Assembly: GCA_030535395.1 (NCBI GenBank)
Contig: JAUNLK010000008.1
Location: 17,932 to 81,931, forward strand
Length of the DNA stretch: 64,000 nucleotides
Direction of reading: 5' to 3'
DNA from: Tissierellia bacterium
GTDB lineage: Bacteria; Bacillota; Clostridia; Tissierellales; Peptoniphilaceae
Shown here piece by piece: positions 50,736-60,007 of the stretch. The position numbers and the translations under genes are program-made. The notes under the pieces are model-generated. The model was not told where the DNA came from. It saw nothing but the letters and a program-made list of their open reading frames with translations, and searched no databases. The number at the start of each line of letters is the position of its first letter. The first letter of the stretch is position 1.

Positions 50736-52481
50736 TTATCCCTTGGCCTTCATATCTCCCGCCACAATTTCCCCGGTCCTGCCATTCATGGTGATGACCC
50801 GGGCGTGCTCCAGCTCCGTGGCCCCGGCGGCCCCGACAATGGTGGGCTTTTCCAGGGAACTGCCAATGATCGCCCCCTCGCTGGTCATGCCCCCCTCCTC
50901 GAAGATGAGGCCCCCGGCCCTCCTGGCGAAGGGCAGCAGATCGGGGTCGTAGGCGGGGGCAATGAGGATGTCCCCCTGGTGGAAGTCCCGGCTGTAGGAG
51001 CCGCTGTCGTTGACGATTCTCGCCTTGCCCATGGCCCTCTCCCCATAGATGGGGGTGCCTTTGGCGAGGATTTGAGTCACCTGGTGGACCTTGATGAGAT
51101 TGGTGGAGCCGGTGAGACCCCGGGGAATCCCCGCCACCAGTACCACCAGATCCCCCTGGCGAATCTTCCCCGCCTCCAGGACGGCCCCCACGGTCTCTTC
51201 GATGAAGTCCTCCCCCACATGGGGGGCCAAAACCCCCTCCACATTCCAGTAGAGGCTCATTTCCCGGAGGGGCTTTTCAGAGGTGGTGACCCCAATGACC
51301 GGCACCTGGGGCCTGAACTTGGAGATGGCCCGGGCGGAGAAGCCCGTGGCCGTGGAGACAATGATGGCATCCACCTTGAGCTCCTCGGCGATGTCCACGG
51401 CATTGCGGGCGATGACATTGGTGATGGTGGCCTCGGCCCTCTTGGCCATCTCTCGCTGGCGGCGGTAGTCCAAGTGCTCCTCGGTGATTTCGCAGACCCG
51501 GACCATGGAGCGGACCGCCTCCAGGGGATATTTGCCGCTGGCCGTCTCCCCGGAGAGCATGACGGCGCTGGTGCCGTCCATAATGGCATTGGCCACGTCG
51601 TTGACCTCCGCCCGGGTGGGCCGGGGATTGCGCATCATGGAGTCCAGCATTTGGGTGGCGGTAATGGCGTAGATCCCCTCGTCCATACAGGCGGCAATCA
51701 TCTCCTTTTGGACAATGGGCACGGCCTCCGTTTCAATCTCCACCCCCAGGTCCCCCCGGGCCACCATGATGCCATCGGCAATGTCGATGATTTGCCGCTG
51801 ATGGGCCACGCCCTCTTGGTTTTCGATTTTGGCGATGATTTTAATACTGCTGCCCCCGGCCTCCTCCAGGAGTTTGCGAATGGCAAAGACATCCTCCGCC
51901 TTGCGGATGAAGGAGGCGGCGATGAAGTCCACCCCCTGCTCCACCCCAAAGAGGATGTCCGCCCGGTCCTTCTCCGTGAGGGCGGGGAGGCGAATGGCCG
52001 CCCCGGGCACATTGATGGACTTTTTGGAGGCGATGGTGCCGTTGTTTTTCACCACCGTGGTGAGGTGGTCGTCAAAAATTTCTTGAATCTCAAATTCCAG
52101 GAGGCCGTCGTCCACCAAGAGGGTGCCCCCCACGGCCACGTCCCTCCCCAGATCGGCATAGCTCACACTGACCCCCTCCCCGTCCCCGGGGCGAGGGGCG
52201 AAGTAGAATTTGTACTCCTGGCCCTCCCTGAGGTCCACGGGGCCCTGGGGGAAGTCCCCGGTGCGAATCTCCGGGCCCTTGGTGTCCAGCATAATGGCCA
52301 CGGGAATGCCCGTCTTTTTCCGGACCTCCTTGATCCGCCGGATCACCTCCCCGTGGGACTGGTGGGTACCGTGGGAAAAATTCAGGCGAAAAACATTGAC
52401 CCCCTCCCGGGCAAAGGCGGTGAGCATGGCCTCGGAGTCCGAGGCGGGGCCAATGGTGGCCACGATCTTTGTCTTTTTCAT
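50736..52481 (-). CDS. pyk: Pyruvate kinase with C-terminal PEP-utilizer domain
   Basis: The 581-residue enzyme makes pyruvate and ATP from phosphoenolpyruvate. Motifs are KIVATIGPASDS, FRLNFSHGTH, MLDTKGPEIRTG, IIAKIENQEG, MVARGDLGVEIE and MLDSMMRNPRPTRAE. The last 100 residues form the extra domain found in Bacillus-type enzymes and related to PEP-utilizing enzymes. The usual TSH motif reads GGMTSEGAIIG, so the histidine is Glu. AGGAGG precedes the ATG, 8 bases after pfkA. Confidence 0.96.
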   Translation of the reverse strand: MKKTKIVATIGPASDSEAMLTAFAREGVNVFRLNFSHGTHQSHGEVIRRIKEVRKKTGIPVAIMLDTKGPEIRTGDFPQGPVDLREGQEYKFYFAPRPGDGEGVSVSYADLGRDVAVGGTLLVDDGLLEFEIQEIFDDHLTTVVKNNGTIASKKSINVPGAAIRLPALTEKDRADILFGVEQGVDFIAASFIRKAEDVFAIRKLLEEAGGSSIKIIAKIENQEGVAHQRQIIDIADGIMVARGDLGVEIETEAVPIVQKEMIAACMDEGIYAITATQMLDSMMRNPRPTRAEVNDVANAIMDGTSAVMLSGETASGKYPLEAVRSMVRVCEITEEHLDYRRQREMAKRAEATITNVIARNAVDIAEELKVDAIIVSTATGFSARAISKFRPQVPVIGVTTSEKPLREMSLYWNVEGVLAPHVGEDFIEETVGAVLEAGKIRQGDLVVLVAGIPRGLTGSTNLIKVHQVTQILAKGTPIYGERAMGKARIVNDSGSYSRDFHQGDILIAPAYDPDLLPFARRAGGLIFEEGGMTSEGAIIGSSLEKPTIVGAAGATELEHARVITMNGRTGEIVAGDMKAKG

Positions 52482-52489
52482 AGAACCTC

Positions 52490-53446
52490 CTAAAAGGAAA
52501 TCATCTCCATGGCATCGTACAGGTCCCGCCGAAATTCCTTCTCCACGTTGAGGGCCTCCCTGAGATCCATGGCCAGGGGCAGGCCCCCCTTGATGCCCAG
52601 AGCCAGGCCCCCCTGTCCCTCTCCCTGGAGGAGGCGCTCCACGGCCTCCTTCCCCAGGAGGGTGGCATTGATCCTGTCCCGGACATCGGGGTCGCCCCCC
52701 CGCTGGAGATAGCCCAGGGTGGTGAGGCGGGTCTCCACTCCGGTCCGCTCCTCAATGGTCTCCGTGATGGACTGGGCGTCCCTCCCCTCGGTGACCAGGA
52801 TGATGTGGTGGCGCTTGCCCCGGTCCCTGCCGTGGCAGACCTTGGCCACCACCTTGTCCAGATCCATGGGCACCTCGGGAATGATGATGCTCTCGGCCCC
52901 GCCGGCCACCCCGGCATAGAGGGCGAGATCCCCGCAGTTTCTCCCCATGACCTCAATGACATTGGCCCGATTGTGGGCGCTGGAGGTGTCTCTGATTTTG
53001 CCAATGGCCTCAGTGACGGTGGAAACGGCGGTGAAAAAGCCGATGCTCTCCTCCTGATAGCCGATGTCATTGTCGATGGTGCCGGGAATGGTGATGACCT
53101 TGAGGCCCCGGTCCGCCAGCTCCAGTGCCCCCCGCATACTGCCGTCCCCGCCAATGACAATGAGGGCGTCCACATAGCCGTCCAAGACCCGAAAGGCCAC
53201 ATCCCGCCCCTCATCAGTGGTGAAGTACTCCGAGCGGGAGGTCCCCAGTATGGTGCCCCCCCGGTGGATGATGTCCCCCACTGAGGGGATGTCCAGGTCC
53301 ACAAAGTCCCGCTCAAAGAGGCCGCTGTAGCCCCCGCGAACGCCAATGGCCTCGGAGCCCCGGTACAGGGCCGTCCGCACAATGGACCGAATGGCCGCAT
53401 TCATGCCCGGGGCGTCGCCCCCGCTGGTGAGTAGTCCAATTCGCAT
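52490..53446 (-). CDS. pfkA: ATP-dependent 6-phosphofructokinase
   Basis: The 318-residue PfkA commits glucose to glycolysis. LLTSGGDAPGMNAAIR at the N-terminus binds ATP, VIGGDGSMRGA near residue 100 and IPGTIDNDI near residue 123 (catalytic Asp) are the core motifs, and VMGRNCGDLALYAG near residue 168 is also present. The frame extends 46 codons upstream, but the family begins MRIGLLTSGGD; GGGAGATACT precedes that ATG. It lies between dnaE and pyk, a common operon order. Confidence 0.96.
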   Translation of the reverse strand: MRIGLLTSGGDAPGMNAAIRSIVRTALYRGSEAIGVRGGYSGLFERDFVDLDIPSVGDIIHRGGTILGTSRSEYFTTDEGRDVAFRVLDGYVDALIVIGGDGSMRGALELADRGLKVITIPGTIDNDIGYQEESIGFFTAVSTVTEAIGKIRDTSSAHNRANVIEVMGRNCGDLALYAGVAGGAESIIIPEVPMDLDKVVAKVCHGRDRGKRHHIILVTEGRDAQSITETIEERTGVETRLTTLGYLQRGGDPDVRDRINATLLGKEAVERLLQGEGQGGLALGIKGGLPLAMDLREALNVEKEFRRDLYDAMEMISF

Positions 53447-53468
53447 AGTATCTCCCGTACCTTCCTTT

Positions 53469-56400
53469 TTACTGATAGACGATGTTTTCCGGGGCAATGG
53501 ACAGGCGCCCCAAATCATTGTTGAGCTCCTGGGAGGGGGCCACATTGTACCGCTGGGGCAGTCTGAGGCCCTTCTTTTCCCCATTGAGATAGGCCACCAC
53601 CGGCACCCTGCCGGGATGGCGGAGGAGGACCGGCTCCAGGGCCTTGAGCTCCCGGCGATCCTCCACCTTGATGAAGATCCGCCCCGGCTCCTGGGGGTCC
53701 AGTTTCTCGATTTTTTCCACTAAAATCTTGGCCTCCTCCACCTCGGAGGATTCCACCCGGCCGGTGACCAAAATCATCTGATCCTCCACCAGAAGCCCCG
53801 GGGGAAGCTCCTGGAAAGTCTTGGGGAAGATCACCAGCTCTATGGTGCCCATGAGGTCCTCCAGGATGCCAAATGCCATTTGGGTCCGCTTCTTGGTCAC
53901 CATGACCCGCTGACTCTTGAGGATGCCCCCAATGGTCACCCGAAAACTCTCATCTCGCTGTTGAATTTGCTCCTGAATTTTGGCCGTATTGCTGTCGCTC
54001 CGGGCTTTGATGAGGCCCTCCAGCCCCTCCAGGGGGTGGCCACTGATGTAGATCCCCAGGACCTCCTGCTCCATTTTGAGCTTTTCCCCCTTTACCAGCT
54101 CCGGCAGCTGGGGCAGCTCGTCCCCCAACTTTTCCCCGGGGGCGTCGAAGAGGGAGAACTGGCCGGAGAGATTTTGCCGATTTCTGCCGTGGACCGAGTC
54201 CATAATCTGCTCGTAGACGGCCAGATACTGGCTCCGATTTCCCCCCAGGGAGTCGAAGGCCCCGGCGTAGATTAAGCTCTCCACCGCCCGCTTGTTGAGG
54301 CTCTGGGGGGCCACCTCCGAGACCCGCTCAATGAAGTCCCTCATGGAGGTGAAGGGCCCCTCCTCCCGGGCCTTTTCAATGGCCTCCACAAAGTTTCCCC
54401 CCACATTCTTTACCCCTTTGAGGCCGAAGCGAATGCGCCCCTCCTCCACGGTAAATTTCAAATGGGAGCTGTTGACATCGGGGGGGAGAATGGGAATCTT
54501 CAGCCGCTTGCACTCCTCAATGTAGAGCTTCACATGGCTGCTGTCATTCATAAAGGAGGTGATCTGGGCGGCCATAAACTCCGCGGGATAGTAGTGCTTC
54601 AAATAGGCGGTGCGATAGGCCACCAGGGCATAGGCCACGGAGTGGGACTTGTTGAAGGCGTAGTTGGCAAAGTCGATCATCAAGTCGTAGATGGCATTGG
54701 CCGAGGCCACATCCACCCCCCGGCGGAGGGCCCCGTCGATGACAATATTGCCCTCATCGTCCACTTCCCCGTAGATGAAGTGCTGCCGCTCCTCCTCCAT
54801 GACGGCCATTTTTTTCTTGCTCATGGCCCGGCGCACCAGATCCGCCCGGCCCAGGGAGTAGCCCCCCACTCGGCGGACGATCTCCATGACCTGCTCCTGA
54901 TAGACGATGCAGCCATAGGTCTCCTCCAGGATTTCCTCCAGGGCGGGGTGGGGATAGGTGATGGTGCTGGGATCGTGCTTCCCCTCAATGAATTTGGGGA
55001 TTTGGTTCATGGGGCCGGGGCGGAAGAGGGCATTGGCCGCCGCCAGGTCCTCGAAGCGGGTGGGGCCCAGCTCCCGCAAAAAGGCCCGCATGCCGCTGGA
55101 TTCAAACTGGAAGACCCCCAGGGTGTGGGCCTTCTGGAAGATCTTCAAAACTTCCCCATCGTCCATGGGGGCCCCGTCGAAGTCGATTTTCACCCCGTGG
55201 TTTTTGTAGATCATGTCCCGGGCATCCCTGAGGACAGTGAGGGTCCTCAGGCCCAAGAAGTCCATCTTTAAAAGGCCCAGCTCCTCCAGCTCAATCATAT
55301 TGAACTGGGTGGAGATGATCTCCCCATTGCGGGTCAGGGGCACATAGTCGGTAATGGGATTTTGGGAGATGACCACCCCCGCCGCGTGGGTGGAGGTGTG
55401 CCGGGGGCTCCCCTCCAGCTTCCGGGCGAGATCCAGGAGTTTGCGGACCTCCTCGTCGTTCTCGTACTCCTTTTTCAGGGCGTGGGAGGTCTCCAGGGCC
55501 CGCTCCAGGGTGATATTGAGCTCATTGGGCACCAGCTTGGCCACATAGTCCACCCGGCCATAGCTCATGTCCATGACCCGGCCCACGTCCCGAATGGCCG
55601 CCCGGGCCCCCAGGGTGCCAAAGGTGACAATTTGGGCCACATGGTCCTGACCGTATTTTTCCACCACATAGTCAATGACTTCCTCCCGCCGCTCATAGCA
55701 GAAGTCCACGTCGATATCGGGCATGCTCACCCGCTCGGGATTGAGGAAGCGCTCAAAGAGGAGGCCGTACTCCAGGGGGTCCACGTCGATGATCTTCAGG
55801 GCGTAGGAGACCACACTCCCCGCAGCGGAGCCCCGGCCGGGCCCCACCTCGATGTCGCGGCTCCGTGCAAAGTCGATGAAGTCCCACACAATGAGAAAGT
55901 AGTCCACATAGCCCATGGACTCAATGGTCTCAAGCTCCCACTCCACCCGCTTTCGGATTTCAGGGGAGACGGTGCCGTAGCGCTCCCTGAGGCCCTTCTC
56001 CACCAGCTCTCTGAGATAGCTCACATTGGTGTAGCCCTCGGGGAGGTCGAAGTGGGGGAGGTGGAGCTGGTGGAAGGTGAGCTCCACATTGCAGCGCTGA
56101 GCGATTTTTACGGTGTTTTCCAGGGCCTCCAGGTCATTGGGAAAGAGCTCCGCCATCTCCTCTGGGCTCTTCACATAAAATTCCTGGCCGGGGAAGCGCA
56201 TCCTCCGCTCGTCCTGGAGGCTCGCCCCCGTCTGAATGCACAACAGGGCGTCGTGGGCCTCGGCATCCTCCTTTCTCAAGTAGTGGCAGTCATTGGTGGC
56301 AATGAGGCCCACCCCAATGTCCTCTGCCAGCTCCCTGAGCTTTTCGTTGACCCGCTTCTGCTCGGGAATGCCGTGGTCCTGGAGCTCCAGAAAGAAGGAC

Positions 56401-56906
56401 TTCTTCCCAAAGATCCCCGCCATTCTGAGGGCCTCGGTGCGGGCATCCTCGTCCCGGCCCTTTAAAAACAAATTTTGGACCATCCCCCCCAGACAGGCGC
56501 TGGTGGCAATGATCCCCTCGTGGTATTTGTTCAAGGTGTCGTGATCCACCCGGGGGCGATAGTAGTAGCCGTCCACAAAGCCAATGGAGACAATGTGCAT
56601 GAGATTCTGCCACCCCACCTCATTTTCCGCCAGGAGAATCAGGTGATAGCGCTTGTTGCTCCTGTCCATGATCTTCAGATCCTCCTCGGTGAGGTAGACC
56701 TCGCAGCCCAAAATGGGTTTGACCCCCGCCGCCTTACAGGCCTTGTAGAACTGAATCATGCCGTACATATTCCCGTGGTCGGTGAGGGCCACGGCATCCA
56801 TCCCCAGCTCCTTGACTCTTTGGGGCAGCTCCTGAATCCGGGTAAAGCCGTCCAAGAGGGAGTACTCCGAGTGAAGATGAAGGTGTACAAAGGGTGTGTT
56901 ACTCAT
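53469..56906 (-). CDS. dnaE: DNA polymerase III alpha subunit
   Basis: The 1145-residue DnaE has the N-terminal PHP domain (FVHLHLHSEYSLLDG and ALTDHGNMYG), the palm with PDIDVDFCYERREEVIDYV near residue 395 and SMPDID metal-binding aspartates, the tandem HhH fingers region, and C-terminal OB (VMVTKKRTQMAFGILEDLMG). In Bacillota DnaE1 works beside PolC. AGGAGACATT precedes the ATG at 56906, directly after the HPr terminator. Its promoter is not evident. Confidence 0.96.
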   Translation of the reverse strand: MSNTPFVHLHLHSEYSLLDGFTRIQELPQRVKELGMDAVALTDHGNMYGMIQFYKACKAAGVKPILGCEVYLTEEDLKIMDRSNKRYHLILLAENEVGWQNLMHIVSIGFVDGYYYRPRVDHDTLNKYHEGIIATSACLGGMVQNLFLKGRDEDARTEALRMAGIFGKKSFFLELQDHGIPEQKRVNEKLRELAEDIGVGLIATNDCHYLRKEDAEAHDALLCIQTGASLQDERRMRFPGQEFYVKSPEEMAELFPNDLEALENTVKIAQRCNVELTFHQLHLPHFDLPEGYTNVSYLRELVEKGLRERYGTVSPEIRKRVEWELETIESMGYVDYFLIVWDFIDFARSRDIEVGPGRGSAAGSVVSYALKIIDVDPLEYGLLFERFLNPERVSMPDIDVDFCYERREEVIDYVVEKYGQDHVAQIVTFGTLGARAAIRDVGRVMDMSYGRVDYVAKLVPNELNITLERALETSHALKKEYENDEEVRKLLDLARKLEGSPRHTSTHAAGVVISQNPITDYVPLTRNGEIISTQFNMIELEELGLLKMDFLGLRTLTVLRDARDMIYKNHGVKIDFDGAPMDDGEVLKIFQKAHTLGVFQFESSGMRAFLRELGPTRFEDLAAANALFRPGPMNQIPKFIEGKHDPSTITYPHPALEEILEETYGCIVYQEQVMEIVRRVGGYSLGRADLVRRAMSKKKMAVMEEERQHFIYGEVDDEGNIVIDGALRRGVDVASANAIYDLMIDFANYAFNKSHSVAYALVAYRTAYLKHYYPAEFMAAQITSFMNDSSHVKLYIEECKRLKIPILPPDVNSSHLKFTVEEGRIRFGLKGVKNVGGNFVEAIEKAREEGPFTSMRDFIERVSEVAPQSLNKRAVESLIYAGAFDSLGGNRSQYLAVYEQIMDSVHGRNRQNLSGQFSLFDAPGEKLGDELPQLPELVKGEKLKMEQEVLGIYISGHPLEGLEGLIKARSDSNTAKIQEQIQQRDESFRVTIGGILKSQRVMVTKKRTQMAFGILEDLMGTIELVIFPKTFQELPPGLLVEDQMILVTGRVESSEVEEAKILVEKIEKLDPQEPGRIFIKVEDRRELKALEPVLLRHPGRVPVVAYLNGEKKGLRLPQRYNVAPSQELNNDLGRLSIAPENIVYQ

Positions 56907-56914
56907 AATGTCTC

Positions 56915-56944
56915 CTAAAAAGAAAAGAGCCCGCAGGCTCTTTT
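56915..56944 (-). terminator. Terminator after the HPr-like gene
   Basis: On the minus strand AAAAGAGCC and GGCTCTTTT pair around a four-base loop and are followed by CTTTTT. It overlaps the HPr stop and ends 9 bases before the dnaE start. Confidence 0.75.
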
Positions 56945-57203
56945 AGATCAGTTCGTTCTCTACACAGTGGCTGAGGCGCTCGATGGCCTCGTCCTCGTCC
57001 TCCCCCTCAGCTCGAAGGGTGATCTCCTGACCCGAGTAGATGCCAAGGCTCATGATGCCAATAATGCTCTTGCCATTGACCTCTTCCCCCTTGGCCACCA
57101 AGGTGATGTCACTTACAAATTGATTGGCCACCCGCACAAATTGTGCCGCTGACCGTGCATGCAGACCATCGTCATTCTGCAATACGGCATTAGCTTCTCT
57201 CAC
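56943..57203 (-). CDS. HPr-like phosphocarrier next to whiA
   Basis: The 86-residue protein has the HPr fold with the active-site H15 in DDGLHARSAAQF and the regulatory S46 in NGKSIIGIMSLGI. The usual Pro18 is Ser here. In Bacillus the equivalent gene after whiA is crh, which has Gln at position 15 and only signals through S46. Here H15 is kept, so it could carry phosphate from enzyme I as well. No PTS gene is in the window. The GTG at 57203 overlaps whiA by 14 bases and has GAGGAG before it. Confidence 0.9.
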   Translation of the reverse strand: MREANAVLQNDDGLHARSAAQFVRVANQFVSDITLVAKGEEVNGKSIIGIMSLGIYSGQEITLRAEGEDEDEAIERLSHCVENELI

Positions 57204-58146
57204 TTGACTCTCCTCTCAGGTCTTTCGCTAGTTTGTGGATCTTCTGAAATCTATGATTGATCCCACTTTTGGATATTGGCGGTTGGAACAATTTCCCCAA
57301 TTCCAGGAGGCTGGCCTGTGGGTTTTCCAAGCGCAAACGGGCAAGTTCCGCCAAATTCTCGGGCAGACTGTCCAGTCCCACTCGCTCCTGTAAAAAGGCG
57401 ATGTCCTCCATTTGGCGATAGGAGGCGGAGACGGTTTTGGACAGATTGGCCGTTTCAAAATTTACAAGACGATTCACCCGCCCCCGAACGTCCTTCATGA
57501 CCCGAGTGGATTCAAAGGACAGCACCGAGGCCCCGGCGCCCATGTAGGCGAGGAGATCGCTGATCAATTCCGCTTCTTTCAGATAGAGAATAAAGTAGTC
57601 TTTTCTGGGGACACACTTGAGAGAAAAGCCTGCCTTTTCCAGCCACTTTTGAACGTCCAGGGCCTGTTCCTCTTCCCGAAAGGGAAATTCCAAATGATAG
57701 CCCTTCTCCGGATTGGAGACGGAGCCCACCGAGAGAAAAGTCCCCCGAATATAGGCCCTGAGCTCCTCTTCACTCCGCAGGTAGGCCCCCGACATGGTGA
57801 GGGATCGGTCGAAAAAACCGTAGCCCTGGACATAACCACTGTCGCTGCATACCGTTTGGAGGAGATGCTCCTCCTCCAGCAAAATTCGGTACTGGCTCTT
57901 TCTTTTCAATTGATGATTTTTCACCACGGACACATCCACCCGTGCATCGTAGAGCTCCTTGAGTATGTATACGATTCTACGAGCCAGGGAGGGAATTTCC
58001 GTGGATAGTATGAGACTCACCTTGGACTGATGGAATCTCAGAGTGGAGGTGTAGCGGAGATATGCCGCCAACTCTGCGTGGAGCTCGTCCTTGTCAGTCA
58101 CCGGTATTTTTGCCAGTTCATCTTTTACGGTAGTGGAGAAACTCAT
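57190..58146 (-). CDS. whiA: WhiA, sporulation/division regulator-like protein
   Basis: The 318-residue WhiA has a homing-endonuclease-like N-terminal fold (KDELAKIPVTDKDELHAELA, then AYLRGTFLSVGSVSNPEKGYH) and a C-terminal helix-turn-helix (LENPQASLLELGKLFQPPISKSGINHRFQKI). In Bacillota it affects division and chromosome segregation. The ATG at 58146 follows AAAGGGAA; the upstream in-frame codons lack such a site. It has its own promoter although yvcK lies just upstream. Confidence 0.95.
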   Translation of the reverse strand: MSFSTTVKDELAKIPVTDKDELHAELAAYLRYTSTLRFHQSKVSLILSTEIPSLARRIVYILKELYDARVDVSVVKNHQLKRKSQYRILLEEEHLLQTVCSDSGYVQGYGFFDRSLTMSGAYLRSEEELRAYIRGTFLSVGSVSNPEKGYHLEFPFREEEQALDVQKWLEKAGFSLKCVPRKDYFILYLKEAELISDLLAYMGAGASVLSFESTRVMKDVRGRVNRLVNFETANLSKTVSASYRQMEDIAFLQERVGLDSLPENLAELARLRLENPQASLLELGKLFQPPISKSGINHRFQKIHKLAKDLRGESSERS

Positions 58147-58168
58147 GGAATCATTCCCTTTGACATCT

Positions 58169-58197
58169 ATTATACGATACAGCTTAGAAACAATCAA
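58169..58197 (-). promoter_or_regulatory. Promoter of whiA-HPr
   Basis: On the minus strand TTGATT (58192-58197) and a perfect TATAAT (58169-58174) are 17 bases apart in the 57-base gap after yvcK. Confidence 0.8.
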
Positions 58198-58203
58198 TGA
58201 AAA

Positions 58204-59175
58204 CTAATTCTCGCTTAAAATATTCTCAATTTCCAGGGCCAATTTCTCCCCGGAGTGGCGAATAAATTGCCCGGAATCCTCTAAATAATCACCTTCCACC
58301 AGTTGGATCCCCCGCTGTTTGAGGAAGGTCAGATCCCCGTCCTTCAGGGGGATGGGAAAAGCGTTTTCTTCCATTAGATAGCGCTTTAAGAGGGCCTCTG
58401 GAATGGGGCTTGAGTTCCAGAGGACGGAGTGAATTCTCCCCCTGAGGCCGTGGCGTTCCAGGGCGGCAATGTGCTGGGAGAGGCCCATGCCCTGGGTCTC
58501 TCCCCCCTGGCTCATCATATTGGCAATGTAGAGGACCGGGGCCTTGGAGTTCATAATGGCCTCCAGCACCTCGGGAAAGAGGAGATTGGGAATGAGGGAG
58601 GTATACAAGCTCCCGGGGCCAATGACAATGGCATCGCCCCTTTCAATGGCCTCCACCGCCCAGTGGGAGGCCCGGGCGCCGGAGGGGACCATGGCCACTT
58701 TCCGGATCTCCCTGCCGTGACGCTTTCCGTAGCGGGCGATGGCACTCTCCCCAAAGACCCGGGTGCCGTCGTCAAAGGAGCCCATGAGATTGACATTTTC
58801 CACCGTCACCGGCAGCACCTCCCCGGTGACCTTGAGGACCTTGGACAGCTGCCTCAGGGCCTCCTCAAAGTCCCCGGTGAGATCATTGAGGGCGGCAATG
58901 AGGAGATTGCCCAAGTTCTGCCCCTCCAGGGGCCCGCCCCCGTAGCGGTACTGGAGGAGCTCCTCCATAGCGGGCTCGGTATTGGCCAGGGCAATGAGGC
59001 AGTTGCGCACATCCCCCGGGGGGAGGATCCCCCGGTCCCGCCTCAGACTTCCGCTGTGGCCCCCGTCGTCTGCCATGGTGACAATGGCGGAGATGTGCTC
59101 CGTTTTGGTCTTGAGCCCCCGAAGGACGGAGCTGATCCCCGTGCCCCCGCCAATGACCACCACGGACTTATCCAT
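58204..59175 (-). CDS. yvcK: YvcK/GlmR gluconeogenesis factor family protein
   Basis: The 323-residue protein binds UDP-sugars and controls carbon flow to the cell wall. Motifs are VVIGGGTGISSVLRGLK at the N-terminus, TMADDGGHSGSLRRDRGILPP near residue 42 and PGSLYTSLIPNLL near 200. It begins at 59175, where GGAG stands four bases upstream, and overlaps the rapZ stop by 8 bases. The rapZ-yvcK-whiA order is the Bacillus yvc arrangement. Confidence 0.95.
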   Translation of the reverse strand: MDKSVVVIGGGTGISSVLRGLKTKTEHISAIVTMADDGGHSGSLRRDRGILPPGDVRNCLIALANTEPAMEELLQYRYGGGPLEGQNLGNLLIAALNDLTGDFEEALRQLSKVLKVTGEVLPVTVENVNLMGSFDDGTRVFGESAIARYGKRHGREIRKVAMVPSGARASHWAVEAIERGDAIVIGPGSLYTSLIPNLLFPEVLEAIMNSKAPVLYIANMMSQGGETQGMGLSQHIAALERHGLRGRIHSVLWNSSPIPEALLKRYLMEENAFPIPLKDGDLTFLKQRGIQLVEGDYLEDSGQFIRHSGEKLALEIENILSEN

Positions 59176-60007
59176 GTCGCTCCAGGTCCCGGTGACCCAG
59201 GAGGACGGGGTAGCCCCCCTCCTCAAAGCGCTGGGCCAGGGCCGCGGCTATGGCCACGGAGCGGTGATAGCCCCCGGTGCAGCCTATGCCCACCACCAAA
59301 TTCTCCTTGGCCTCCCGGAGATAGTCCCCGGCAAAATTTCCCACATAGCCCTGGACCCAGTCCAAAAAGGACTGGGCCTGGGGGCTGGAGAGGACATAGT
59401 CCCGGGTCTGCTCCGTGAGGCCGCTGTGGGGCTTGAGTTCGGGAATATAGTAGGGATTGGGGATGAAGCGGACGTCAAAGACCAGATCCGCCTCGGCCAA
59501 AATGCCGTGTTTGAAGCCAAAGGAGATCACCGAGAGGCTGAGGCGATCCTTCACCCGCCCCAAGATGCTCCTCATTCTGAGTTTCAGGCCGTGATTGGAC
59601 AAATCCGAGGTGTCCACAATGTCATCGGCCGAGGACCTGAGATCGGCCATGAGGCGCCGCTCCTTCCGGATCCCATCCTCCAGGGTGTCCCCCAGGGGGT
59701 GGGGCCGCCTCAGCTCCTTGTAGCGCTTGATGAGGACGTCGTCGTCGGCCTCCAGGAAGATGGTGCGGTAGTTGTCCATCTTTTCCAGGGCCTCGGTGGC
59801 CCTACTGAGTTCACTGAAAAACTGCCGGGCCCGAATGTCGATAACAATGGCCACCTGGGGCAGATTGGCCTCCTGGGCCACTTCCAAGAAATTGGGGACC
59901 AGGGAGAGGGGCATATTGTCCACACAGTAGTAGCCCAGGTCCTCCGCCACCTTGAGGGCCTGACTCTTGCCGGCCCCACTGAGTCCTGTAATTACCAAAA
60001 GTCTCAT
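59168..60007 (-). CDS. rapZ: RapZ-family nucleotide-binding protein (YvcJ)
   Basis: The 279-residue protein has Walker A GLSGAGKSQALKVAEDLGYY at the N-terminus, then VDNMPLSLVP, and the C-terminal GIGCTGGYHRSVAIA. In Gram-negative bacteria RapZ controls GlmS through small RNAs; in Bacillota YvcJ is a GTPase of unclear role. It overlaps murB by four bases (ATGA) and yvcK by eight. Confidence 0.95.
   Translation of the reverse strand: MRLLVITGLSGAGKSQALKVAEDLGYYCVDNMPLSLVPNFLEVAQEANLPQVAIVIDIRARQFFSELSRATEALEKMDNYRTIFLEADDDVLIKRYKELRRPHPLGDTLEDGIRKERRLMADLRSSADDIVDTSDLSNHGLKLRMRSILGRVKDRLSLSVISFGFKHGILAEADLVFDVRFIPNPYYIPELKPHSGLTEQTRDYVLSSPQAQSFLDWVQGYVGNFAGDYLREAKENLVVGIGCTGGYHRSVAIAAALAQRFEEGGYPVLLGHRDLERHG

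Noticed and set aside
50805..52493. Plus-strand open frame of 562 codons opposite pyk, with similar frames opposite clpC, rocB, radA and pfl
   Set aside because: All lie exactly opposite conserved genes, share the same His/Gly-rich antisense composition and lack ribosome binding sites.
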